From Thermoprotei archaeon (GTDB lineage Archaea; Thermoproteota; Thermoprotei; Gearchaeales; Gearchaeaceae), in contig JAFMCU010000011.1 of NCBI GenBank assembly GCA_017857595.1, forward strand, positions 1 to 36,346: a DNA stretch of 36,346 nt. The letters run 5' to 3'. The notes under the pieces were generated by a model that did not search any database, was not told where the DNA came from, and was given only the letters and a program-made list of their open reading frames with translations. How positions within the stretch are numbered: position 1 is the stretch's first letter; each line of letters opens with the position of its first letter. Positions 16,434 through 24,563 of this stretch are shown piece after piece. The translations under genes were made by a program, and so were the position numbers.

Positions 16434-19400
16434 TTATATTCTAATTTATTCTTAGATAAATTTTCTCTAAACCATTCTATACCTTCAACAATGGCACTTA
16501 CCATCTCTAAATTTGTGAAAACAGGTATGTTGAGTTCAACAGATTTTCTTCTAATTATATAGTCATCTTCCAATACTTCTGCATACTTATATAAAGTAAA
16601 AGCACTCGGAATATTTATTACCATGTCAAGCACTCTATTTTTAAGATAGTCTAGAATATTAGGCTTCCTTTCAGGCTCTTTAACTTTGTACAAAACTATT
16701 ATTCCATCAATACCTTCTTTCTTTAAGAACTCAGCAGTATGCTCTGTAGCAAATATCTTATAACCTAGATTTTTTAGTTTATAGATTAGCGGTAATATTT
16801 TAGATTTCAATTCTACTCCTCCAACTGATATGAATACGTTTCCTCCTTCGAAAGGAATTTTATAACCTGCAGCTATGAGCGATTTTAAAAATGCTTCATG
16901 AAATGTATCTCCAAAACAAGCAACTTCACCAGTGGATTGCATCTCAACACCCAATATTGGATCTGCATCATCAACTTGCATGAAGGAAAATTGAGCAACT
17001 TTTACAGCAAATTTTGCTCTTGGATTTTTAAAAATGTTTTCAGGCAATTTGCCTTTAAGAATAACTTCAGCCGCCGAATCAACTAAATTAACCTTATTTG
17101 TTTTAGAAACAAATGGCATCGATCTAGACGCCCTTAAATTGCATTCAATTACATATACATCGTTATCTTTTACCAAAAATTGTACATTGAATAAACCCTT
17201 TATCCTTAAAGCCTTTGCAATCTTATTCGTAATATCTATTATTTTATCTTCAACCGATTTATTTAATCTTAGAGGTGGAATAACTAACGTAGCATCTCCT
17301 GAATGAAGACCAGCATATTCTAGATGCTCAATAATAGCTCCTATAAATGTATTCTCACCATCGGAAACTGCATCAACTTCAACTTCTAATGCTTCTCTAA
17401 TAAATTTGCTAACGACAACAGGATATTCTTTACTAACTTTCGCTGCTTCTGTTAAGTACTGCTTAAGCTGAGAAGGAATCCAAACAACTTTCATTGCTGA
17501 ACCACTTAAGACGTAAGAAGGTCTTACTAATAAAGGATATCCTACTTCTAAACCGAAATCATATATGTCTTGAAGATTTGTAAAAGCTTTCCATTTAGGC
17601 TGCTTTATTCCAAGTTCATCTAACATTTTACTAAACTTTTCTCTATCTTCTGCACTATCAATGCTCTTGGGATCTGTACCTAAAATTTTTACACCATATT
17701 TTGCTAGCTTAGGAGTAACATTATTAGCGATTTGTCCACCAACACTAGTTACAATACCAATAGGATTCTCCTTTTCATATATATCAAGAATTCTTTCAAC
17801 TGTTAATTCTTCAAAGTACAGCTTATCGCTCATATCATAATCTGTTGAAACTGTTTCTGGATTGCAGTTAATTACAATCGTTTCTTCTATTCCTTTTTCT
17901 TTCAATGCCCAAACCATATTCATTGTACCCCAGTCAAACTCTACGGAGCTACCAATTCTATACGGTCCTGCACCCAAAACTATTACTTTTTCTTTTTTTG
18001 TTTTGAGGTCTATATCATCTGTTTCTCCGTTATACGTTAAATACAAATAATTAGTTTTAGAAGGCCATTCAGCAGCCAATGTATCAATTTGCTTTATAAC
18101 TGGTATAATATTTTTCCTTTTTCTGAATTCTCGTATAAATTCTTCTTCAACATTTAGACATTTAGCAATTTGTTTATCAGAAAAGCCAAACTTTTTAGCC
18201 CGCCTAATTTTCTCTTCTAACACTTCAGGCTTTTCTTTTTCAACATTTAAATTTTTTAGTTCTTCTTCAATTTTGATAATGTTTTCTATTTTTCTAAGAT
18301 ACCATTCATCAATGCAAGTTAAATTCTCTATATATTTTATGTCAATTCCTTTCTTTATTGCCTTAACTACATAAAAAAGGATTTCATCTGTTGGATTTTT
18401 TAGATTCTCTATAATTTTATCTATATTATCATCAGAATCATCATAATTTGCAACCAATCCGTCTTTACCAATATCAAGCATTCTGATTGCTTTTTGTATC
18501 GCTTCCTCGAAATTTCTTCCAATTGCCATCACTTCACCTACCGATTTCATTTGTGTTCTTAACCTTCTATCAGCTCTTGTAAATTTACTGAAATCCCACC
18601 TCGGCATTTTTATAACGACATAATCTAAAGCTGGTTCAAAGGCAGCTGTTGTTAACTTAGTGACTTTATTTATTAATTCATCTAAAGTATATCCTATTGC
18701 AAGCTTTGCAGCCATATAAGCCAATGGATAACCTGTTGCTTTTGATGCAAGCGCCGAAGATCTTGACATCCTTGGATTTACTTCAATAATATAATAATTG
18801 CCCGTTGTAGGATCTAAAGCAAATTGAACATTACATTCTCCAACAACTCCTATAGTGTTGGCAACATCGATAGAAGCTTTTCTCAATTTATGATATTCTT
18901 CATTGTTTAAAGTTTGACTAGGAGCGATTACAATATTATCTCCTGTATGTACCCTCATTGCAAGTATATTTTCCATGTTACAGACTGTTATTGAGTTACC
19001 TTTGTAATCTCTCATGACCTCATACTCTATTTGTTTCAATGTTCCAAGATACTCTTCAATTAATACTTCTTTTATTAGGCTATGTGCTAAGCCCCTATCT
19101 ACAATTTCTTCTAATTGCTGTTCATTATATGCAATTCCTCCTCCTTTTCCTCCTAAGGTAAATGCTACACGAATCATTACAGGATATTTTAATTCGTTAG
19201 CAATTCTTTTAGCTTCTTCAACAGAATATGCAGGTGCGCTCCTTGCAACAGGGAGATTAGCTTTAATCATAGTATCTCTAAACTTCTTTCTATCACTAGC
19301 TGTTTCAATTGTTTCTACAGAAGTTCCTAAAACTTTAACACCGTATTCTTCTAATATTCCAAGTTTAGCTAGAGTTGTTCCACAATTTAAAGCTGTTTGG

Positions 19401-19675
19401 CCTCCAAATGTAAGAATAATACCATCGGGCCTTTCTTTTTCTATAACAGATTTAACAAATTCAGGAGTAACAGGTAGAAAATAAACTTTATCAGCCATTC
19501 TTTCATCTGTCTGTATTGTGGCAATATTCGGATTTACAAGAACTGTATAAATTCCTTCTTCTCTTAACGCTTTAAGGCATTGACTCCCCGAATAATCAAA
19601 TTCACCTGCTTCACCAATTTTTATTGCACCACTTCCAAGAACGACTACTTTTTTGATATTACTCAATTTAGGCAT
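16412..19675 (-). CDS. carB: Carbamoyl-phosphate synthase large subunit
   Basis: Makes carbamoyl phosphate for pyrimidines and arginine from bicarbonate, two ATP and ammonia from CarA. Two homologous ATP-grasp halves are present: the first starts VVVLGSGAIKIGEAGEFDYSGSQ and has AFTLGGKGGG; the second starts VIVLGAGPYRIGSSVEFDW. The C-terminal MGS-like regulatory domain covers about the last 140 residues (KILPLIYKLKNLGYKIFATEHTAEFL). The ATG at 19675 is preferred: PKLSNIKKVVVLGSG matches CarB N-termini and the overlap with carA is 8 bases. The frame is open to 19696. Length 1087 aa is normal. All regions look intact. Confidence 0.97.
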   Translation of the reverse strand: MPKLSNIKKVVVLGSGAIKIGEAGEFDYSGSQCLKALREEGIYTVLVNPNIATIQTDERMADKVYFLPVTPEFVKSVIEKERPDGIILTFGGQTALNCGTTLAKLGILEEYGVKVLGTSVETIETASDRKKFRDTMIKANLPVARSAPAYSVEEAKRIANELKYPVMIRVAFTLGGKGGGIAYNEQQLEEIVDRGLAHSLIKEVLIEEYLGTLKQIEYEVMRDYKGNSITVCNMENILAMRVHTGDNIVIAPSQTLNNEEYHKLRKASIDVANTIGVVGECNVQFALDPTTGNYYIIEVNPRMSRSSALASKATGYPLAYMAAKLAIGYTLDELINKVTKLTTAAFEPALDYVVIKMPRWDFSKFTRADRRLRTQMKSVGEVMAIGRNFEEAIQKAIRMLDIGKDGLVANYDDSDDNIDKIIENLKNPTDEILFYVVKAIKKGIDIKYIENLTCIDEWYLRKIENIIKIEEELKNLNVEKEKPEVLEEKIRRAKKFGFSDKQIAKCLNVEEEFIREFRKRKNIIPVIKQIDTLAAEWPSKTNYLYLTYNGETDDIDLKTKKEKVIVLGAGPYRIGSSVEFDWGTMNMVWALKEKGIEETIVINCNPETVSTDYDMSDKLYFEELTVERILDIYEKENPIGIVTSVGGQIANNVTPKLAKYGVKILGTDPKSIDSAEDREKFSKMLDELGIKQPKWKAFTNLQDIYDFGLEVGYPLLVRPSYVLSGSAMKVVWIPSQLKQYLTEAAKVSKEYPVVVSKFIREALEVEVDAVSDGENTFIGAIIEHLEYAGLHSGDATLVIPPLRLNKSVEDKIIDITNKIAKALRIKGLFNVQFLVKDNDVYVIECNLRASRSMPFVSKTNKVNLVDSAAEVILKGKLPENIFKNPRAKFAVKVAQFSFMQVDDADPILGVEMQSTGEVACFGDTFHEAFLKSLIAAGYKIPFEGGNVFISVGGVELKSKILPLIYKLKNLGYKIFATEHTAEFLKKEGIDGIIVLYKVKEPERKPNILDYLKNRVLDMVINIPSAFTLYKYAEVLEDDYIIRRKSVELNIPVFTNLEMVSAIVEGIEWFRENLSKNKLEYNWINWKV

Positions 19676-20816
19676 AAATAGATCTACCTCTTTCAATCAT
19701 TCTAACGAAGTAATCAAAAACAAATGTTGTATCATAAGGCCCTGGTGTAGCTTCAGGATGAAATTGTACAGTTATTATTGGCTTTTTGTAATGAGCCAAT
19801 CCTTCAATAGTTTTATCATCAGCATTTATCCACCATACCTTTAACCCAGTTTCATTGAGGGAATTTAAATCTACAGCATATCCGTGATTTTGGCTAGTAA
19901 CATATGTTAGTCCATCACCTAAAAATATAGCCGGTTTATTTTGGCCACGATGTCCGTATTTCATTTTAAAGGTGTCTCCACCTAGCGAAATTGCAACTAA
20001 TTGGTTACCTAAACAAATTCCAAGTAAAGGTAAATTGTATTCAATTAAGTCGTTTATCAATTTTATAGTTTCATTAAACTTTTTTGGATTTCCTGGTCCA
20101 TTACTAAGTACCACTCCTTTTGGATCATATTCTAAAACTTTCTCAACATTAACATTATGGGGAAATCTTATAACTTTGAATTCTCTTTTAAGAAGATTTC
20201 TTATAATGTTGTTTTTTACTCCACAATCTATTAAGGCTATTGTAGGTCCTTCGTTTTCATACACAATGGGTTCACTTAATTCAATTTGGTTTGCATAATT
20301 TATTTCATCATATTTATTAGAGCTTTTTAGTTCGCTCAACAATTCATCGATATCAGGTTTATCATAATAGAAATCTAGCAAACCCATCATTACTCCTTTA
20401 TCTCTTAATCTTTTTGTCAATTCCCTAGTATCGATACCTTCAATTCCAGGTATTCCTTCCTCAAGCATCCAATCATGTAAGCTTCTTACAGATGTAGGAT
20501 GACTTGGATATTTGCAGAGTTCAGAAACAACCAATCCAGAAACCTGTATCTTTTCTGACTCAAAAAATAGGGGTATCCCCCATTTGTCCTTTATATTACT
20601 AGGCACACCATAGTTTCCAATTAAAGGATATGTGAAGTTCAAAATTTGACCTTTATAAGAAGGATCTGTAAGAGATTCATTATAGCCTACCATTCCAGTA
20701 TTAAATACTACCTCACCAATTACCTTTCTTGGAAAACCAAAGGGAGAACCAATAAAGAAGGAACCATCCTCGAGAAGAAGAATAGCCTTTAAGTCCTTAT
20801 CGTTTTTAATTTGCAT
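19668..20816 (-). CDS. carA: Carbamoyl-phosphate synthase small (glutaminase) subunit
   Basis: Hydrolyses glutamine and channels ammonia to CarB. The N-terminal CarA-specific domain includes FNTGMVGYNESLTDPSYKGQI and GIEGIDTRELTKRLR. The C-terminal class I amidotransferase domain has GICLGNQ with the nucleophile at Cys268 and FHPEATPGP with His353 and Glu355. The 382-aa length is typical. ATG at 20816. A TATA-like element (TTTAAATAT on the minus strand, about 20846-20854) lies 30-38 bases upstream, so this is the probable start of the carA-carB-small ORF-DP1 transcript, which links pyrimidine synthesis to a replication polymerase subunit. Confidence 0.97.
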   Translation of the reverse strand: MQIKNDKDLKAILLLEDGSFFIGSPFGFPRKVIGEVVFNTGMVGYNESLTDPSYKGQILNFTYPLIGNYGVPSNIKDKWGIPLFFESEKIQVSGLVVSELCKYPSHPTSVRSLHDWMLEEGIPGIEGIDTRELTKRLRDKGVMMGLLDFYYDKPDIDELLSELKSSNKYDEINYANQIELSEPIVYENEGPTIALIDCGVKNNIIRNLLKREFKVIRFPHNVNVEKVLEYDPKGVVLSNGPGNPKKFNETIKLINDLIEYNLPLLGICLGNQLVAISLGGDTFKMKYGHRGQNKPAIFLGDGLTYVTSQNHGYAVDLNSLNETGLKVWWINADDKTIEGLAHYKKPIITVQFHPEATPGPYDTTFVFDYFVRMIERGRSIYA

Positions 20817-21156
20817 TAAATCTTAGCTTTTTTTAAAGATTATAATATTTAAATTTTTGGTTCTATATGAAACAAAAATATTCTAATGATGTTCTCTAAA
20901 ACAAGTCTCTAAAACGATCCTCAACCAAATTCACTTATATTTATCAAAAAATATAGTGTTGGATGAAATAATAAGAATATTAATGCTTTTTCCATGTAGA
21001 AATGACCTTAACTGAAATTCCATATTTAATTGCAGATAGCTTAACCAATTGCTAAAGGATAACAGATCATTCTATACTATATTGAATTTCTTGAATAGAT
21101 GTTTAACTTATAAATTTATCTTATTATTTAATTTAGCCTTATCTCCAATCTCCTTT
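20817..21156. other. 340-base intergenic region upstream of carA
   Basis: The longest gene-free stretch in the window. Its left end holds the carA promoter. The rest is AT-rich with no convincing open frame, tRNA or long repeat. Scattered C-box-like (ATGATG at about 20886) and D-box-like (CTGA at about 21016) words exist but are not spaced as a clear C/D guide RNA. It may carry the end of the primase-like operon transcript, which stops at 21157. Confidence 0.5.
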
Positions 21157-22026
21157 TTAGTTTTGATCTAAATATTTTCTGATGTGTTCATCTAAAGGAG
21201 GATATTTCCTCTTATATTTAAAAAAATAAGATGAAGTTATATTTCTTATTGAGGCATCCACAAGATATGAAGCTTCATTATCTTCAAAATAATCCCATCC
21301 ATTATGATGTTTGTATTTAAAAGGGTTAACCCAACTTATATCAAAATTATCTATTTCGTTTAAATTAATACAAATACAAGCCGTGAATAGTTTTCGATGC
21401 AAGCTAAGCGGAGCGGTAAAAATTCTCTTCAAATCCATTTTATTCTCAACTCTAACTTGACCAAATCCAAGATTTCTTTGAAAAATTTCATCAGTCACTT
21501 TTCTACTAATAAATTCAACAATTCTATATGCAATGTCTAAAGGATGGTATTTTTTATAATTTTCAAAAGGAATGGCTTTTTCGTTAATATGAACATGGCA
21601 CCCTTCACCAGACCATTTTACGATTATCGATTTTTCAACCTTGTATTTATTCAAAATAGAAATTATTTCTTTTACAATTTCTATTGTTTTTCTCCAATTA
21701 GCTATTGAACTATCTACATCAAAAGTTGGTGTGCAAGCAATAATATTACTTGCTTCTTCTACATCTTTTAAACTTTGAATTTTTTTGTATAAATTGGCAC
21801 TTGCATATACGCTTCTTGTCACTCCTATACAATTTTCTTGAAGAATATTTTCAATACTATTACCTTCAATATTTAAGGGAACTTTAGAATTTTTAAAATA
21901 TCTTCTTAGTATTAGTTTATCTTTTTGACAGTGTAAAGCAATCCAGCGACTTTTACAAAACTTACTAATGTTTTCTCGTACTTCATATTTATCATAATAT
22001 TTCTTTATTTGATTTTCAATTTCCAA
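21157..22026 (-). CDS. Archaeo-eukaryotic primase (PriS-like) protein
   Basis: The 289-aa protein has the three AEP motifs in order. Motif I is FDVDSS with Asp103 and Asp105. Motif II is WSGEGCHVHI with Ser139, His144 and His146. Motif III is the segment DLKRIFTAPLSLHRK with Asp198, Arg201 and His210, resembling the PriS sequence DxHRLIRxPGSLH. Upstream RSVYASANLY resembles the PriS YxSxAxY segment. It is shorter than standard PriS, and no zinc-binding Cys/His cluster is visible between motifs II and III. It could be the replicative PriS of a divergent lineage or a repair-type paralogue. The start is TTG at 22026, directly abutting the kaiC-like stop; no early ATG exists. Confidence 0.75.
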   Translation of the reverse strand: MEIENQIKKYYDKYEVRENISKFCKSRWIALHCQKDKLILRRYFKNSKVPLNIEGNSIENILQENCIGVTRSVYASANLYKKIQSLKDVEEASNIIACTPTFDVDSSIANWRKTIEIVKEIISILNKYKVEKSIIVKWSGEGCHVHINEKAIPFENYKKYHPLDIAYRIVEFISRKVTDEIFQRNLGFGQVRVENKMDLKRIFTAPLSLHRKLFTACICINLNEIDNFDISWVNPFKYKHHNGWDYFEDNEASYLVDASIRNITSSYFFKYKRKYPPLDEHIRKYLDQN

Positions 22027-22824
22027 TTATAATTCTTTTTCTCTCTCTTTTTGTACTTCTAAAACTTTTCTTTTAACGCTTTGGGGTAAAGCATAATCTT
22101 CTTTCCTCTCTTCAGCTTGACCTATTATTACAATTCCCACATTATCTATTATTTCAAATTGCTGCATGTATAAACTATGTTCAGTTTGTCTCATTTTCTC
22201 AATTATTAAATATCTGTTTATTCTACCTTCTCTCATCAACCTTCTAAATCTTATTATGCCGTCAGCAATATGTTCTGCTCCAAATCCGAAAGCTTCAGAA
22301 GTAGTGATTGCATATTGTGAAGTAGCGTAAGTTGTAAAATCCCATTTGGAGAGAACCTTCTTTAAAAAATAAGTAAACCTTCTTGACATTGCTGGTTTAT
22401 CAAGCCAAAAAGCTGACAAAGAGTCAATTACGAGCCTTCCTCTTCCATAACCAATTTTCTTTTTAGCATCAATTACTTTACTGACGAGTTCATCCAAATC
22501 TAAAGATTTCAAAGTCCATTCTTTTTCTCCACCTAGTAAAGCATCGATTATTATTAACTTATTTTCTTGCATTGCCTTTTTAAAATCAAAGTTGAACTGA
22601 GATGCTTGAACGATTATTGATTCCTCACTCTCTTCAGTCGTTACATAAATACATTTATCATTTTCCTTTATACCCTGCGCAATAAAATGAATACAAGCGA
22701 TTGTTTTTCCTGTTCCAGGTTCACCTGTAAGAGCAACTAAAAACCCCCTAGGTATTCCACCAAGTAAAAGTTTATCAAGATCAGGTATTCCTGTTGATAA
22801 TCTTTCTATCTTAACAGAATTCAT
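22027..22824 (-). CDS. KaiC-like RecA-superfamily ATPase, single domain
   Basis: The 265-aa protein has one KaiC domain: STGIPDLDKLLLGGIPRG, Walker A GEPGTGKT at 34-41, the acidic pair TTEES (Glu65-Glu66), and Walker B RLVIDSLSAF with Asp134. KMRQTEHSLYMQQFEI near the end is typical of archaeal KaiC/GvpD/RAD55-like proteins. Such single-domain proteins are common in archaea and mostly unassigned, with roles in signalling or DNA transactions suggested. The ATG at 22824 overlaps the upstream ferritin-like/VIT1 gene stop (ATGA), and the primase-like gene follows with no gap, so all three should be co-translated. Confidence 0.88.
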   Translation of the reverse strand: MNSVKIERLSTGIPDLDKLLLGGIPRGFLVALTGEPGTGKTIACIHFIAQGIKENDKCIYVTTEESEESIIVQASQFNFDFKKAMQENKLIIIDALLGGEKEWTLKSLDLDELVSKVIDAKKKIGYGRGRLVIDSLSAFWLDKPAMSRRFTYFLKKVLSKWDFTTYATSQYAITTSEAFGFGAEHIADGIIRFRRLMREGRINRYLIIEKMRQTEHSLYMQQFEIIDNVGIVIIGQAEERKEDYALPQSVKRKVLEVQKEREKEL

Positions 22825-23729
22825 GTAATGTTTATGTTGTTATAGTACGTATGTATCCCTAAAAATCTTCCTAAAAAGTCTCCAAAAAGATATGATGCTA
22901 AAGCTGTTGCAAGAATTAGAGCTGTATTTTGTAGAAATTCTCCTATAAATTTTCTTTCAAAAACTACAGATGAATAAAATGTAAAATAGCTTGTTAAAAT
23001 TACTGCTACGATAATAGAAGCAATAAATGCGATTATCATAATTTCAGTAAGAAAATAGGGAGTAGCTAAAAGTGCAGCAGCTCCTAAGTAAGAGATTCCT
23101 GTTGATATTGCAGATGTTGAAGGTTTCATTCCCATTGTTTGCTTTGCTTGAATGTAAGCTGCTGAACCCATCGCAATAGATGCCGATACTCCAACCACTA
23201 GTCCTGCTACTCCTGCTATTATCGTAGAGCTTGTTACACCTAAAAACCCTGCATGTACACCGCTTATTTCAACTATTGCATCTGCAAGTCCAAGAACCAC
23301 GAAACCAAAGTATTTTACAAAGCTACTCTCCAATTGGCTCAATAAATTCCTTTCATGACTCTTTTCATCTTCAAGTATAGCTTTCAGTCTCTCCTTTTTT
23401 TCTTCAGATATATAATTTAAAAGCTTTTCATACTCTTTAATTACCTTTTCTTCATGTCTTTCTAAGTATTTAAGACTAAAAGTTATACCAAAGAAAAATT
23501 TAAGCAAAAGAACAACGTATAGTGTAAATTTACTTATTTTAGGTTCATAATTTTCACTTAAGAATTCTTTCCAAAACAAATAATGAGTGTGTTCCTGTTT
23601 TGACATTCTCTCAAGAATTTCCCTCTTTTCTAGATTCTTTTCTCGTTTAGCTAAGCTTGAGTAAATAACATAATCTTGATATTCATCATCGCAATATTTC
23701 TTGTACTCTTCAGTTCTTGATGCAAGCAT
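22821..23729 (-). CDS. Ferritin-like/VIT1-CCC1 family membrane protein
   Basis: About 302 aa. The N-terminal third is a ferritin-like helical domain with candidate metal ligands in YQDYVIYSSLAKREKN, MSKQEHTHYLFWKE and EDEKSHERNLLSQL. The C-terminal part has about five membrane helices, including GLADAIVEISGVHAGFLG and GVSASIAMGSAAYIQAKQ, matching the VIT1/CCC1 iron-manganese transporter fold. It probably moves or stores divalent iron or manganese across the cell membrane. ATG at 23729 is chosen over an upstream TTG (23756) because it begins at the ferritin-like domain. It leads the operon with the KaiC-like and primase-like genes, an odd partnership for a metal transporter. Confidence 0.85.
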   Translation of the reverse strand: MLASRTEEYKKYCDDEYQDYVIYSSLAKREKNLEKREILERMSKQEHTHYLFWKEFLSENYEPKISKFTLYVVLLLKFFFGITFSLKYLERHEEKVIKEYEKLLNYISEEKKERLKAILEDEKSHERNLLSQLESSFVKYFGFVVLGLADAIVEISGVHAGFLGVTSSTIIAGVAGLVVGVSASIAMGSAAYIQAKQTMGMKPSTSAISTGISYLGAAALLATPYFLTEIMIIAFIASIIVAVILTSYFTFYSSVVFERKFIGEFLQNTALILATALASYLFGDFLGRFLGIHTYYNNINIT

Positions 23730-23903
23730 ATTAATGATATATATTAAACATCCCAATATTAAAGATTTTTGCTTTATTTAATAAATAATAAAAATTTTAT
23801 TTAAAATATAAATATTATACTATTAAAATTAACTTTAAATAAGATATAAACTTATTATTAAAAAATTTATCTTATAAAAATAAAATATAAATAATTTATA
23901 ACA

Positions 23904-23988
23904 TGCGGGGGGTGGGATTTGAACCCACGCAGCGCTAACGCACAAGGGTCTGAACCTTGCCCCTTTGACCTGGCTCGGGAACCCCCGC
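23904..23988 (-). tRNA. tRNA-Leu (anticodon CAG)
   Basis: On the minus strand: acceptor GCGGGGG pairs with CCCCCGC followed by A73. The D stem is CCC/GGG with a large loop. Anticodon stem CAAGG/CCTTG encloses TTCAGAC, giving anticodon CAG. A 14-base variable arm with a GCG/CGC stem makes it class II, as expected for Leu, and the T arm is GTGGG-TTCAAAT-CCCAC. No intron and no encoded CCA. Confidence 0.96.
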
Positions 23989-23994
23989 AACATA

Positions 23995-24026
23995 TTTGTA
24001 TATACTCAATGTTTCAATATAATTTT
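23995..24026. promoter_or_regulatory. Overlapping divergent promoters of tRNA-Leu and the GNAT gene
   Basis: Only 38 bases separate the tRNA 5' end from the GNAT start. tttgtatatac (23995-24005) is about 27 bases before the GNAT ATG, predicting a leaderless mRNA. On the minus strand an AAATTATATT-like element at about 24018-24026 lies about 33 bases before the tRNA. Assignment is by spacing only. Confidence 0.45.
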
Positions 24027-24497
24027 ATGATAAAAATTGAAGTTTTAGATTTTAAAGACATAGAGGAAGTGTCAAAGCTAGCAATTTTATTTTTAACAGA
24101 GCCCAATGTAAGTGATAATTCAATTATAAATTCAGAAGAAAATAGAAAATATTGGATTGAAATAGCTGGAAATATTTTAGCTAGAGATAGAAGATCCATA
24201 ATAGTAGCAAAAGAAGATAATAAAATTGTTGGATATGCTATGTTTAATTTAGATGCGTCAAAACCTTTTAAAGTAAAGAAAAAATGGTGTTACATAAGCG
24301 ATATTTATGTTCTTCCATCATATCGTAACAAAGGTGTTGGTTCATTGTTGATAAAAAGAATAGAAGAAATGGCTAAAAATGAAGGAGTTAACGCAATAAG
24401 ATTGATAGTTTGGGGTGAAAACTATATAGGTATAAGGTTTTATAAAAAACTAAATTTCAGAAATGTAGGATTTTTGATGGAGAAGAGCGTAGATTAG
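24027..24497 (+). CDS. GNAT-family N-acetyltransferase
   Basis: Transfers acetyl from acetyl-CoA to an unknown amine. The 156-aa protein shows the GNAT core: WCYISDIYVLPSYRNKGVGSLL with the acetyl-CoA pyrophosphate-binding R/Q-x-x-G-x-G/A pattern (RNKGVG), then AIRLIVWGENYIGIRFYKKLNFRNVGF, the motif B region common to small GNATs. The frame is open back into tRNA-Leu (23919), but translation across the tRNA is implausible. ATG at 24027 gives a normal N-terminus and fits the TATA element. The substrate cannot be told from sequence; an archaeal RimI role is possible but lacks specific support. Confidence 0.85.
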   Translation: MIKIEVLDFKDIEEVSKLAILFLTEPNVSDNSIINSEENRKYWIEIAGNILARDRRSIIVAKEDNKIVGYAMFNLDASKPFKVKKKWCYISDIYVLPSYRNKGVGSLLIKRIEEMAKNEGVNAIRLIVWGENYIGIRFYKKLNFRNVGFLMEKSVD

Positions 24498-24563
24498 TTA
24501 TATTGTACAAAAGTATTTAGGTTTATCTATTAAGTTTATTAATTTCATATTCATAGATTGTTT

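Noticed and set aside
19014-19484. 156-codon plus-strand frame
   Set aside because: Antisense to the conserved first ATP-grasp domain of carB; its composition is the mirror of carB codons.
20880-21030. Possible C/D box guide RNA
   Set aside because: C-like and D-like words exist but the boxes do not match the consensus and spacing on either strand.
23919-24026. N-terminal extension of the GNAT gene
   Set aside because: The frame runs through tRNA-Leu; the homologous protein and a well-spaced TATA element both support the ATG at 24027.
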